Positions 1 through 5,525 of a stretch of DNA of 7,265 nucleotides are shown here, piece after piece. The DNA is from Methanomicrobiales archaeon (GTDB lineage: Archaea; Halobacteriota; Methanomicrobia; Methanomicrobiales; Methanospirillaceae). The DNA is taken from the NCBI GenBank assembly GCA_012798365.1, contig JAAZNH010000118.1:1-7265 (forward strand), written 5' to 3'. The notes beneath the pieces were generated by a model. It searched no databases. It saw only the letters and a list, made by a program, of their open reading frames with translations, and was not told the origin of the DNA. The translations under genes were made by a program, and so were the position numbers. Every line of letters begins with the position of its first letter. Position 1 is the first letter of the stretch.

Positions 1-102
1 ATGCTGTATGACGCCGGATTCGATGGCGCGATTATCGCAACAGCGCTCCATAACGGTACGATTCCTTCTGATTGGATCAGGAAAGGCAGATTATGCTTGT
101 AA
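1..102 (+). CDS. C-terminal end of a HisA-related (proFAR isomerase-like) protein, partial
   Basis: An open frame runs from the window edge to a TAA at 100-102, giving the last 33 residues of a protein whose start lies outside. The segment DGAIIATALHNGTIP resembles the final beta strand and phosphate-binding loop of HisA/HisF-type (beta/alpha)8 barrels, where a G-[VA]-[LI]-[VI]-[AG]-[TS]-A-[LI] pattern is followed by a short tail. Methanogens carry a HisA-like paralogue of unknown role (COG1411-type) besides true HisA, and the short tail after the barrel fits that group better, but the fragment is too small to decide. The ATG at position 1 is internal, not a start. The stop overlaps the tmk start by 10 nt, so the two genes are probably co-transcribed and translationally coupled. 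Confidence 0.6.
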   Translation: MLYDAGFDGAIIATALHNGTIPSDWIRKGRLCL

Positions 103-719
103 CACTGGAAGGAATTGACGGGAGCGGCAAGAGTTCGCTCCATGAAGCACTCAGAGAACTGCTTTCTGATCTCAACCCGGTCTTCACCCGCGAGCCGGGT
201 GCAACCTGGGTTGGTGACCAGGTCCGGCGGGCAATTAAGGAGCAGATCGATCCCGTCACGGAAGCGACCCTGTTTGTCGCCGACCATGCAGCCCATCTTG
301 CAAAAGTCGTCCGGCCGGCACTCGCAGAAGGCCGGCTGGTCATCTCAGACCGGTACAGCGACAGCCGGTTCGCGTACCAGTCCGTGACCCTGCAGGGCAT
401 TGTCCCGGACCCGGAAGGATGGATGCGGGCAATGCACAATGGCTGGACAATTGTTCCGGACAAAACATTCCTCTGTGTACTCCCGGTAGACGCTGCGCTC
501 ACGCGCCTGAAGCCGGACACCGAGCGCGAACATTTTGAGAAGCGCGAGACGTTAGAGAAGGTACAGAACAACTATCTCGAATATGCCCGGAGGGATCCGG
601 GCCGGTTCGTGATCGTGGATGCAATGCTGGACCGGCAGATTGTTGCAAAGTTTGTCGCTGATGCGATCCGGACGGAATACGCGCTCGGAAAGAAAAAGAA
701 GGGGCACCGGAAAAAATAA
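93..719 (+). CDS. tmk: Thymidylate kinase (dTMP kinase)
   Basis: This cytoplasmic enzyme phosphorylates dTMP to dTDP with ATP, on the way to dTTP for DNA synthesis. With the start at ATG 93 it is 208 residues, the usual family length. The P-loop is GIDGSGKSS at residues 7-15. TREPG at 32-36 is the dTMP-binding arginine loop, followed by ATW instead of the common GGT. SDRYSDSRFAYQ at 85-96 is the DR[YF] nucleotide-binding motif. The FLCVLPVDAAL strand starts at 126, and a charged LID region spans about 141-152. The C-terminus is a lysine-rich tail. A TTG at 72 opens the frame further upstream, but the protein family begins just before the P-loop, so ATG 93 is preferred; a GGAAAGG purine tract ends 6 nt before it. 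The start overlaps the preceding HisA-like gene, so no separate promoter is expected. Confidence 0.93.
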   Translation: MLVTLEGIDGSGKSSLHEALRELLSDLNPVFTREPGATWVGDQVRRAIKEQIDPVTEATLFVADHAAHLAKVVRPALAEGRLVISDRYSDSRFAYQSVTLQGIVPDPEGWMRAMHNGWTIVPDKTFLCVLPVDAALTRLKPDTEREHFEKRETLEKVQNNYLEYARRDPGRFVIVDAMLDRQIVAKFVADAIRTEYALGKKKKGHRKK

Positions 720-768
720 CTCCGCCCGGTTTCCCGCACCACTGACAGGAATAATCGCCAGCGAATTG

Positions 769-776
769 TTTATTCT
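769..776 (+). promoter_or_regulatory. Putative TATA box for the cysteine-rich membrane protein gene
   Basis: TTTATTCT lies about 27 nt upstream of ATG 798, in an AT-rich dip within a GC-rich gap. This distance would place transcription start at or next to the start codon, giving a leaderless or very short-leader mRNA. No Shine-Dalgarno sequence is found in the 15 nt before the ATG, which agrees with that. It is a pattern match only. Confidence 0.4.
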
Positions 777-797
777 GAGGGAATTCCATTATCTTTT

Positions 798-1310
798 ATG
801 CCGGAACCAGCAGGAATTGACAAGTACCCGATAAGCACGGTCATCATTGCGAATCTGCTTCCCCTTTTCATCTACCTTATTGGTCTTTTCCTCCTGTACC
901 AGCTCGGTCTCATTCCGGCAGTGATCTTTGCCCTGTTCATTCTCGCACTGGAGTTCCGCGTGATCAGCGGGCACTGCATTGACTGTAACTATTACGGGAA
1001 GACCTGTGCTTTTGGCAAAGGAAAGATCAGCGCTCTTTTCTTTTCCCGGGGATCCCCGGACCGCTTCTGCCAGGGAGCCATGTCATGGAAGGATATGCTC
1101 CCGGACTTCCTCGTCCTCCTCATACCGGTCCTTGCCGGGATGTACATCCTGATCAGCGGGTTCACCTGGCTGATCCTGGGCCTTCTCATTGCGATCGTTC
1201 TCCTCGGCTTTTGCGGGAACGGGTTTGTGCGGGGACACCTTGCGTGCAGGTTCTGCCGGCAGCGGGAGCTCGGATGCCCGGCCGAACAATTATTTTCGAA
1301 AAAGGAGTGA
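798..1310 (+). CDS. Four-helix membrane protein with paired C-x2-C-x6-C clusters, function unknown
   Basis: The product is 170 residues and probably has four membrane helices, at about 13-33, 36-54, 101-120 and 122-140. A cysteine-rich loop follows each helix pair. The first loop has C60, C63, C70 and C91. The second has C150, C153 and C160, with C139 at the end of helix 4. Both have exactly C-x2-C-x6-C spacing and are preceded by a G-H pair (58-59 and 146-147). With two helices before each cluster, both clusters would sit on the same side of the membrane, likely the cytoplasm because of the adjacent K and R residues. The C-terminal CRFCRQRELGCPAEQLF resembles conserved hypothetical membrane proteins I recall from methanogens, none with a role known to me. 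Metal or Fe-S binding is an inference from spacing. The gene seems to have its own promoter and stands apart from tmk by 78 nt. Confidence 0.85.
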   Translation: MPEPAGIDKYPISTVIIANLLPLFIYLIGLFLLYQLGLIPAVIFALFILALEFRVISGHCIDCNYYGKTCAFGKGKISALFFSRGSPDRFCQGAMSWKDMLPDFLVLLIPVLAGMYILISGFTWLILGLLIAIVLLGFCGNGFVRGHLACRFCRQRELGCPAEQLFSKKE

Positions 1311-1357
1311 AGCCGAAAGCCGGCTGAACACGAGAATAAATAATCAGGCTCGGTAAC

Positions 1358-1492
1358 TCAGGATGTTGCCAGGATTTCCTGATACACGCTGATGAGCTGG
1401 AAGATGAGGGCTATCGTGTAAAGGAGGAACAGGAAAATCAGCATCCAGGCTAATTTTTTCCCCTTCCCATGCATGTACAGCCGTATCTCCAT
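1358..1492 (-). pseudogene. C-terminal, frameshifted part of the 1450-1758 membrane protein gene
   Basis: Reading leftwards from ATG 1492 gives 44 residues ending at TGA 1360-1358: MEIRLYMHGKGKK, then a strongly hydrophobic helix (LAWMLIFLFLLYTIALIFQ) and a short polar tail. It lies in the -1 frame relative to the gene that overlaps it. The frame stays open upstream through PGLPII and meets the other frame at a run of three C at 1510-1508. The codons here (ATC, ATT, GAG, CGG, CTG, TAC, AAG) are typical of the window, whereas the competing frame uses CAA, TCA, TTA, AGA, ACA and TGC. The simplest reading is one gene that lost a base in a C run, either by mutation or by sequence error. A separate 44-residue membrane peptide translated by coupling is possible but less likely. 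Confidence 0.55.
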
Positions 1493-1758
1493 AATGATTG
1501 GAAGGCCGGGATTATGATGAATACCAGGGTAAAGATCAGGATCATGACGATGGCAATACGGACGATGTCCATATCCGGCAGTCCCGTATGAACCATATCG
1601 ACGAGGGCCAGCATGATATGCCGGTATGAGAGGATCGTTAAGATCAGGAGGAAACCGAAGAACGAGGAGTACGATCCGATGATACTGTCTTCCTCCGGGG
1701 AGACGTGAGGCAATTCCCGTCGATCTTTCCCGGGTACAGGTCCGTTCTCTTCTGACAT
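1450..1758 (-). CDS. Small membrane protein, frameshifted at its 3' end, function unknown
   Basis: From ATG 1758 the frame gives 102 residues: a polar, charged N-terminus (about 1-28), then two hydrophobic segments at about 31-55 and 64-84, then an atypical tail WRYGCTCMGRGKN before TAG at 1452-1450. GGTGA lies 4 nt before ATG 1758 as a ribosome site. An upstream in-frame ATG at 1863 would add 35 mostly basic residues. It sits 26 nt from a T-rich TATA-like element and could be a leaderless start, but its AGA/AGG/CTA-rich codons look non-coding, so I prefer 1758. The last ~20 residues are probably out of the native frame: the -1 frame offers a third membrane helix ending at 1358, so the intact protein would be a three-helix protein of about 133 residues. 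I do not recognise the family. Confidence 0.6.
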   Translation of the reverse strand: MSEENGPVPGKDRRELPHVSPEEDSIIGSYSSFFGFLLILTILSYRHIMLALVDMVHTGLPDMDIVRIAIVMILIFTLVFIIIPAFQSLWRYGCTCMGRGKN

Positions 1759-1883
1759 GGGGTCACCGCGTCTCTTTTTGGTGAATAGGTATCTGCCCGC
1801 GGGGATTTTTTTTACCATTTCGTATTCCGTAACTCTTGTTGATCTCCTGCGGTTTTTCACCATTTGTCCCGGTTTTTCCCCTC

Positions 1884-1893
1884 ATTAAAAAAA
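1884..1893 (-). promoter_or_regulatory. Putative TATA box for the minus-strand membrane gene
   Basis: On the minus strand this reads TTTTTTTAAT, a T-rich archaeal TATA-like element. It is 26 nt before the alternative ATG 1863 and about 130 nt before ATG 1758. If it is the promoter and the gene starts at 1758, the mRNA would have a leader of about 100 nt. If the start is 1863, the mRNA is leaderless. It overlaps one copy of an 11-mer that recurs in two other gaps. Confidence 0.35.
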
Positions 1894-1895
1894 CC
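1885..1895 (+). repeat. 11-mer TTAAAAAAACC, copy 1 of 3
   Basis: The identical 11-mer occurs at 1885-1895, 5395-5405 and 6803-6813. All copies have the same orientation and lie between genes. It is an A7 run bounded by TT and CC, so coincidence in an AT-rich spacer is possible. Here it overlaps the probable minus-strand promoter and lies 60 nt before the archaellin-like gene. Confidence 0.4.
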
Positions 1896-1918
1896 AGCGC
1901 ACCAAAGCATAACAACGC

Positions 1919-1929
1919 TATTTTTTTAT
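1919..1929 (+). promoter_or_regulatory. Putative TATA box for the archaellin-like gene
   Basis: TATTTTTTTAT is an AT-only block in a GC-rich gap, centred about 30 nt before ATG 1955. Its position would put transcription start within a few nucleotides of that ATG, which favours 1955 as a near-leaderless start. Starting translation at ATG 1988 would instead give a leader of about 35 nt. Confidence 0.45.
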
Positions 1930-1954
1930 CCCGCCGCATCCAGAGTGCATAACT

Positions 1955-2590
1955 ATGAGCGGGAGACTATCGGGCGAGGAGGGTTATATGAGTGCCACGA
2001 TAGCGGTGATCGTGGGTCTTATCCTCCTCACGCTGATCCTTTTTTCTCTCGTAATTTACCCCAGTTATTTCTCCGGCCAGGAAGCGTATTCTTCGATGAA
2101 AGTCCAGACCGATAAACTGGCCTTGTCCGGAACGGCAACGGGTCTGGCAGACCTTACCACAGTACCAAACAATGATTTCCAACATCCGGCCCCGACCGGC
2201 TATACCGGGATGAATGCGGTCCGGCTCAATCTCAAACTTGCCACGCTTCGCCTGAACTGGCAGCCCGGAACAGGTGACGATTTGTCCCAGGCAACGGTTG
2301 TTGTCACTACACCGCAGGGGAGTGAGACGATTCCCCGGCAGTACACGGGCCCCCCGTTTTCACGGCCGGGATGGAGCATCGTCAGCAGGAAAGGCATGCT
2401 TCCCGGGATAGATGCCAACAAAAACGATCTTCTTGAACCAAACGAAGTGTTCAGCATTCTTGTCATTACATCAGAAAATCTGCCCCCGCAAACCCCGTTC
2501 GCGATCACCCTGTCCATCCCGAACGTTCAGCCACTCACCATTGAGCGGGTTGTTCCCGCAACAATCCGGCCGGAGATGAGCCTGGTTTAG
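1955..2590 (+). CDS. Archaellin-like / type IV pilin-like secreted protein
   Basis: The 211-residue product has a short polar leader ending in GEEGY (7-11), one hydrophobic helix at about 14-35, and a large extracellular domain. This is the layout of archaellins and archaeal pilins, whose leader is removed by a class III (prepilin-like) peptidase. The leader resembles the D/E-E-G-Y/F segment I recall from Methanomicrobiales archaellins, but it lacks the classical K/R-G cleavage site. The C-terminus has archaellin features: EVFSILV, TPFAITLSIP, and LTIERVVPATIRP (193-205), like the common LTIERT[VL]P ending. DANKNDLLEPNE at 153-164 resembles a calcium-binding loop, with acidic or amide side chains at positions 1, 3, 5, 9 and 12. 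ATG 1988 is an alternative start with a strong Shine-Dalgarno but would remove the leader. No other archaellum genes are adjacent, so it may be a minor archaellin, a pilin or an anchored surface protein. Confidence 0.75.
   Translation: MSGRLSGEEGYMSATIAVIVGLILLTLILFSLVIYPSYFSGQEAYSSMKVQTDKLALSGTATGLADLTTVPNNDFQHPAPTGYTGMNAVRLNLKLATLRLNWQPGTGDDLSQATVVVTTPQGSETIPRQYTGPPFSRPGWSIVSRKGMLPGIDANKNDLLEPNEVFSILVITSENLPPQTPFAITLSIPNVQPLTIERVVPATIRPEMSLV
1976..1983 (+). promoter_or_regulatory. Shine-Dalgarno-like sequence inside the leader of the archaellin-like gene
   Basis: GAGGAGGG is strongly complementary to the 16S rRNA 3' end and lies 4 nt before an in-frame ATG at 1988. It also encodes Glu-Glu-Gly of the proposed leader if translation begins at 1955. 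It may therefore be a true ribosome site for a shorter product, or a by-product of the EEG codons. Confidence 0.35.
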
Positions 2591-2610
2591 TGCGGACAGA
2601 CCGGGTGTCG

Positions 2611-2677
2611 TGGCAGATTTTTTTTAAGAACGTGCTGGGCTGATCAGCGATAACTCATCGCACAAAAAAATCTGCTA
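2611..2677. terminator. Inverted repeat with T/A runs between convergent genes, probable terminator of the archaellin-like gene
   Basis: GCAGATTTTTTT at 2613-2624 is perfectly inverted as AAAAAAATCTGC at 2664-2675, and the pairing extends outward by one G-U and one T-A pair. The 39-nt interior contains a second small hairpin, GCGAT/ATCGC, with a 5-nt loop (2647-2661) and a palindrome GCTGATCAGC (2639-2648). The eight-T run at 2618-2625, 28 nt after the stop codon, is an archaeal-type termination signal on the plus strand. The mirrored A run gives T7 on the minus strand, so the element could stop transcription from both sides. Confidence 0.6.
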
Positions 2678-2688
2678 GTATCCTGCGT

Positions 2689-2727
2689 AAAAAAAAAGAA
2701 GAGATTAAGGTTGAGTGAAAATCTCTT
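2689..2727 (-). terminator. Stem-loop plus T-run terminator of valS
   Basis: Directly after the valS stop codon, 8-nt arms pair perfectly (AAGAGATT at 2699-2706 with AATCTCTT at 2720-2727; 13-nt loop). On the minus strand they are followed, one C later, by nine T (2697-2689). The stem is AT-rich and weak, but the T run suits archaeal intrinsic termination. Confidence 0.65.
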
Positions 2728-5322
2728 TCACTTCTTTGCAATCGTCACGATGACATCGCCAATCGTGAGCACGTCAACCTTCGCGCCCTCTTCCATATAA
2801 GAGAACTTCGGTGTGAAGACACCCTCCGGCATCGCGATCTCGGCACCATTGACCTTGATCGTCTTCGGCGGCTTCTCCAGCTCGGCCGGGGAGAGTGCTT
2901 TCACGGCGTCCATGAAAGCCTGCGCATCTTTCCTGAAGGTCTTGCCCACAATCGAGCGGTTGAACTCAACATCCGTAATGGCGCGGTCGAGTTTTGCAAC
3001 ATCCGTGCGCCAGTGGACCTCGGCATTGATCGTGCGGCCGGTGTCGCCCTCGTCATCCACGGTGTGCGGGGCATAGATCGTGACCTTGCCAAGCGGTGCA
3101 TTGAGCGCCATATTATTGTCGTGCTTGTACTTGCGGACCTCGGCAACGACCTGCACGATCATGTTGCCTTCCTTGCGGGCCGCATCGTCATCGTACGTAA
3201 AGGTGACCCATGGCTGCTTGTGCACGCTCTGGCCCGGCTTCAGGTAGGAGAAGCACTCCTCGGCAAAGTAGGGCGTGAACGGGGCAAGCATCCGGCAGAG
3301 CGCATCGAACGCCGTGTGGAGCACGAGGCATGCACTCTTCCGGCTCGGACCGGTCTGGTAGAGCCGGCCCTTGACAAGCTCGATGTAGTTGTCGGCAAGG
3401 ACATCCCACGCAAACTCACGGATTGCCTTGAGCGCGATATCGAACTGGTAATCTTCCATCGCTTTGCTGACCGCCTCGACCGTGTCCGAGAGCCGGACCA
3501 GGAGCCAGCGGTCGGCAAGCGCGGTGACCGGCGCCTTCTCATCAACACCATCCTTCCCGAACTGGATGAGGGCGAACTTGGCGATGTTCCACATCTTGGT
3601 CTGGAACCGCGAGGCCGCGACCACATCGTTCCAGTTGAACATGATATCGGAACCGGTTGCCGCTCCCATCGCGCCCCACTGCCGGAGCGCATCGGCGCCA
3701 TATTTGCCAAGAATATCTTCGGGCACGATGATGTTGCCGCGGCTCTTGGACATCTTGAACCCGTCCTCACCCAGCACCATGCCATTGACAAGGATCTCGT
3801 CCCAGGGTTTCCCACCGGTTAACGCAACGGACCGGAGGATTGTGTAGAAGGCCCAGGTACGGATGATGTCGTGGCCCTGCGGCCGGATCTGTGCGGGGAA
3901 GTAAGGCGGTTTCCCGCTACCGTCCCAGCCGGTCACGTTCAGCACCGAGATGGATGAGTCCATCCAGGTGTCAAGGACATCGACTTCCCCGGCAAACGAG
4001 GTGCTGCCGCACTTCGGGCAGGCATGCTTTGGCTGGGCAAGCGTCGGGTCAACCGGCAGGTCTTTCTCGTCCGGCACAATCATTTCGCCGCACTTGTTGC
4101 AGAACCAGACCGGGATCGGGGTTGCGAAGATGCGCTGCCGGGAGATGCACCAGTCCCATTCCATCTGCTGGACCCAGTTCTCCATCCGCAGGAGCATATG
4201 CTCAGGGAACCACGTGATCTCGTGGGCTGCCTTCTGGATCTCGGCCGGCTTGATCTTCACGAACCACTGGCGCTCGGAGAGGATCTCGATCGGGGTCTTG
4301 CAGCGCCAGCAGGTGCCTACGCGCTGGGCAAGTTTCTCCTGCCGGTTGAGGATCTTCTGCTCCTGCATGTCGGCAAGGATCGCTTTCCTGCATTCAGTAG
4401 TATTGAGGCCCTTGTACTTGCCGGCAATATCGGTCATCTTTCCCTGGCGGTCAATGGCCTTCCTGAGCGCAAGGTTGTGCTGCTTCCACCAGTGGACATC
4501 CTGCTTGTCACCGAATGTACAGATCATGACTGCGCCGGAACCAAACGAGGGGTCAACCGCTTCGTCAACAACCACCGGGACATCGTGGCCAAAGAGCGGG
4601 ACCTTCATGGTCCTGCCTTTGAGCTTGTGGTACCGCTCATCGCCGGGGTGGACTGCCACAGCAACACAGGCTGCAAGGAGCTCGGGACGGGTGGTTGCAA
4701 TCTCGACGCCATCGAAATTGAAGTAATTGAGCGTGGTCTCCCGGTCTTCGTAGGATACTTCCGCAAATGCGATTGCCGTCTCGCAGCGGGTGCAGTAGTT
4801 GACCGGGTGCTCGCTCTGGTAGATGTAGCCGGACTTCAGCATCCGGAGGAACGAGAGCTGGGTCTTGCCGTAATAATTCGGCATCATCGTGATGTATTCA
4901 TTGGACCAGTCGGTCGAGAATGCCATCCGGCGCAGGGTGAGGCGCATGGCCTCGATGTTCCTGATGGTTAAGTCCCGGCACATCTCCCGGAACTTCTCGC
5001 GGGATACATCGTTTTTTGTGATCTTGTTGATCTCCTCAACTTTTACTTCGGTCGGGAGACCGTGGCAGTCCCAGCCCTGCGGGAACATTACATTGAACCC
5101 CTTCATCCGCTTGTAGCGGGCAAAGAAATCAATGTAACACCAGTTCAGCGCATTCCCGATATGGAAGTTCCCGGTCGGGTACGGCGGGGGCGTGTCGATG
5201 ACAAACTGGGGTTTTTTGGAGTTTTTATTAAAATAGTTGTCTTCATCGCGCCAGGTTTTCCGCCAGCGCTCCTCAACTTCGGCAAACTCATAATTCTTCG
5301 GCAGTTGATCAGATGGCACCAT
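2728..5322 (-). CDS. valS: Valyl-tRNA synthetase
   Basis: This class I synthetase charges tRNA-Val with valine and edits misactivated threonine. It is 864 residues from ATG 5322, normal for archaeal ValRS. The N-terminal Rossmann fold carries PPPYPTGNFHIGN, with HIGN at 54-57 in place of HIGH, a variant I recall as usual in archaeal ValRS. The CP1 editing insertion spans roughly 180-340. Metal-type cysteine pairs are C177/C180 with C338/C341, and C408/C411 with C435/C438. DVLDTWMDSSIS follows the last pair. GHDIIRTWAFY precedes KMSKSRGN (KMSKS at 523-527). The anticodon-binding helical domain fills the C-terminus. A TTG at 5331 would add three residues, but the TATA box 28 nt before ATG 5322 and the lack of a Shine-Dalgarno favour a leaderless start at 5322. 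The gene is single, with its own promoter and terminator. No motif is missing. Confidence 0.96.
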   Translation of the reverse strand: MVPSDQLPKNYEFAEVEERWRKTWRDEDNYFNKNSKKPQFVIDTPPPYPTGNFHIGNALNWCYIDFFARYKRMKGFNVMFPQGWDCHGLPTEVKVEEINKITKNDVSREKFREMCRDLTIRNIEAMRLTLRRMAFSTDWSNEYITMMPNYYGKTQLSFLRMLKSGYIYQSEHPVNYCTRCETAIAFAEVSYEDRETTLNYFNFDGVEIATTRPELLAACVAVAVHPGDERYHKLKGRTMKVPLFGHDVPVVVDEAVDPSFGSGAVMICTFGDKQDVHWWKQHNLALRKAIDRQGKMTDIAGKYKGLNTTECRKAILADMQEQKILNRQEKLAQRVGTCWRCKTPIEILSERQWFVKIKPAEIQKAAHEITWFPEHMLLRMENWVQQMEWDWCISRQRIFATPIPVWFCNKCGEMIVPDEKDLPVDPTLAQPKHACPKCGSTSFAGEVDVLDTWMDSSISVLNVTGWDGSGKPPYFPAQIRPQGHDIIRTWAFYTILRSVALTGGKPWDEILVNGMVLGEDGFKMSKSRGNIIVPEDILGKYGADALRQWGAMGAATGSDIMFNWNDVVAASRFQTKMWNIAKFALIQFGKDGVDEKAPVTALADRWLLVRLSDTVEAVSKAMEDYQFDIALKAIREFAWDVLADNYIELVKGRLYQTGPSRKSACLVLHTAFDALCRMLAPFTPYFAEECFSYLKPGQSVHKQPWVTFTYDDDAARKEGNMIVQVVAEVRKYKHDNNMALNAPLGKVTIYAPHTVDDEGDTGRTINAEVHWRTDVAKLDRAITDVEFNRSIVGKTFRKDAQAFMDAVKALSPAELEKPPKTIKVNGAEIAMPEGVFTPKFSYMEEGAKVDVLTIGDVIVTIAKK

Positions 5323-5344
5323 TCGGGTCAAGGTTGGTTGTTGG

Positions 5345-5354
5345 ATAAAATATA
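5345..5354 (-). promoter_or_regulatory. TATA box of valS
   Basis: On the minus strand this reads TATATTTTAT, the best archaeal TATA match in the window. It is centred about 28 nt before ATG 5322. That spacing predicts transcription start at or beside the start codon, so the mRNA is probably leaderless. It also argues against the TTG 5331 start. Confidence 0.6.
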
Positions 5355-5394
5355 GTGATCGTATCTGAAGCCGGATCGCGTGTCCGGTTTTCTC

Positions 5395-5405
5395 TTAAAA
5401 AAACC
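5395..5405 (+). repeat. 11-mer TTAAAAAAACC, copy 2 of 3
   Basis: Identical to 1885-1895 and 6803-6813. It lies in the divergent gap between valS and the DUF92 gene, about 73 nt before the valS start and 120 nt before the DUF92 start. Preceded by C, it could act as a CTTAAAAA-type TATA element for a plus-strand transcript, or reversed as a second, more distal valS promoter. Neither is shown. Confidence 0.4.
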
Positions 5406-5461
5406 CTCGCGGACCGGCAAAAAACGGGACCTGATCGAAACCATCATGACCTTTGAACAAA

Positions 5462-5473
5462 TGACCCGGGTCA
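5462..5473. promoter_or_regulatory. Perfect 12-bp palindrome, candidate operator upstream of the DUF92 gene
   Basis: TGACCCGGGTCA is a perfect two-fold symmetric sequence centred about 30 bp upstream of the probable TATA box of the 5526 gene, in the valS/DUF92 divergent gap. Position and symmetry suit a dimeric transcription factor site. The symmetry does not extend beyond 12 bp and I know no regulator with this site. Confidence 0.35.
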
Positions 5474-5493
5474 CCTGCAGGGCGGGATAAAAT

Positions 5494-5501
5494 CCTTTTT
5501 A
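5494..5501 (+). promoter_or_regulatory. Putative TATA box of the DUF92 gene
   Basis: CCTTTTTA is centred about 28 nt before ATG 5526. There is no Shine-Dalgarno before that ATG (the preceding bases read AGTACTGACCA). The geometry again suggests a leaderless mRNA. A nearby GATAAAAT at 5485-5492 is a second AT-rich candidate. Confidence 0.4.
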
Positions 5502-5525
5502 CGGTTCAGCGCCAAGTACTGACCA

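Noticed and set aside
54..57. HIGN instead of HIGH in valyl-tRNA synthetase (residues 54-57) as a possible lost catalytic motif
   Set aside because: I recall this variant as usual in archaeal ValRS, and every other motif is intact; it is not evidence of damage.
77..571. Minus-strand 164-residue frame opposite tmk
   Set aside because: It has a low-complexity Ser/Arg-rich composition typical of an antisense shadow, and tmk is secure on the other strand.
1311..1325. Small inverted repeat AGCCG...CGGCT right after the 1310 stop
   Set aside because: A 5-bp stem with no following T run is too weak to call a terminator.
3013..4971. Long plus-strand open frames (up to 315 residues) opposite valS
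   Set aside because: They are antisense shadows of a clearly identified synthetase in GC-rich DNA, with no recognisable domains and no promoter.
5371..5387. CCGGA/TCCGG hairpin followed by TTTTCTCTT in the valS/DUF92 gap
   Set aside because: It looks terminator-like on the plus strand, but no plus-strand gene ends nearby, so it would have nothing to terminate.
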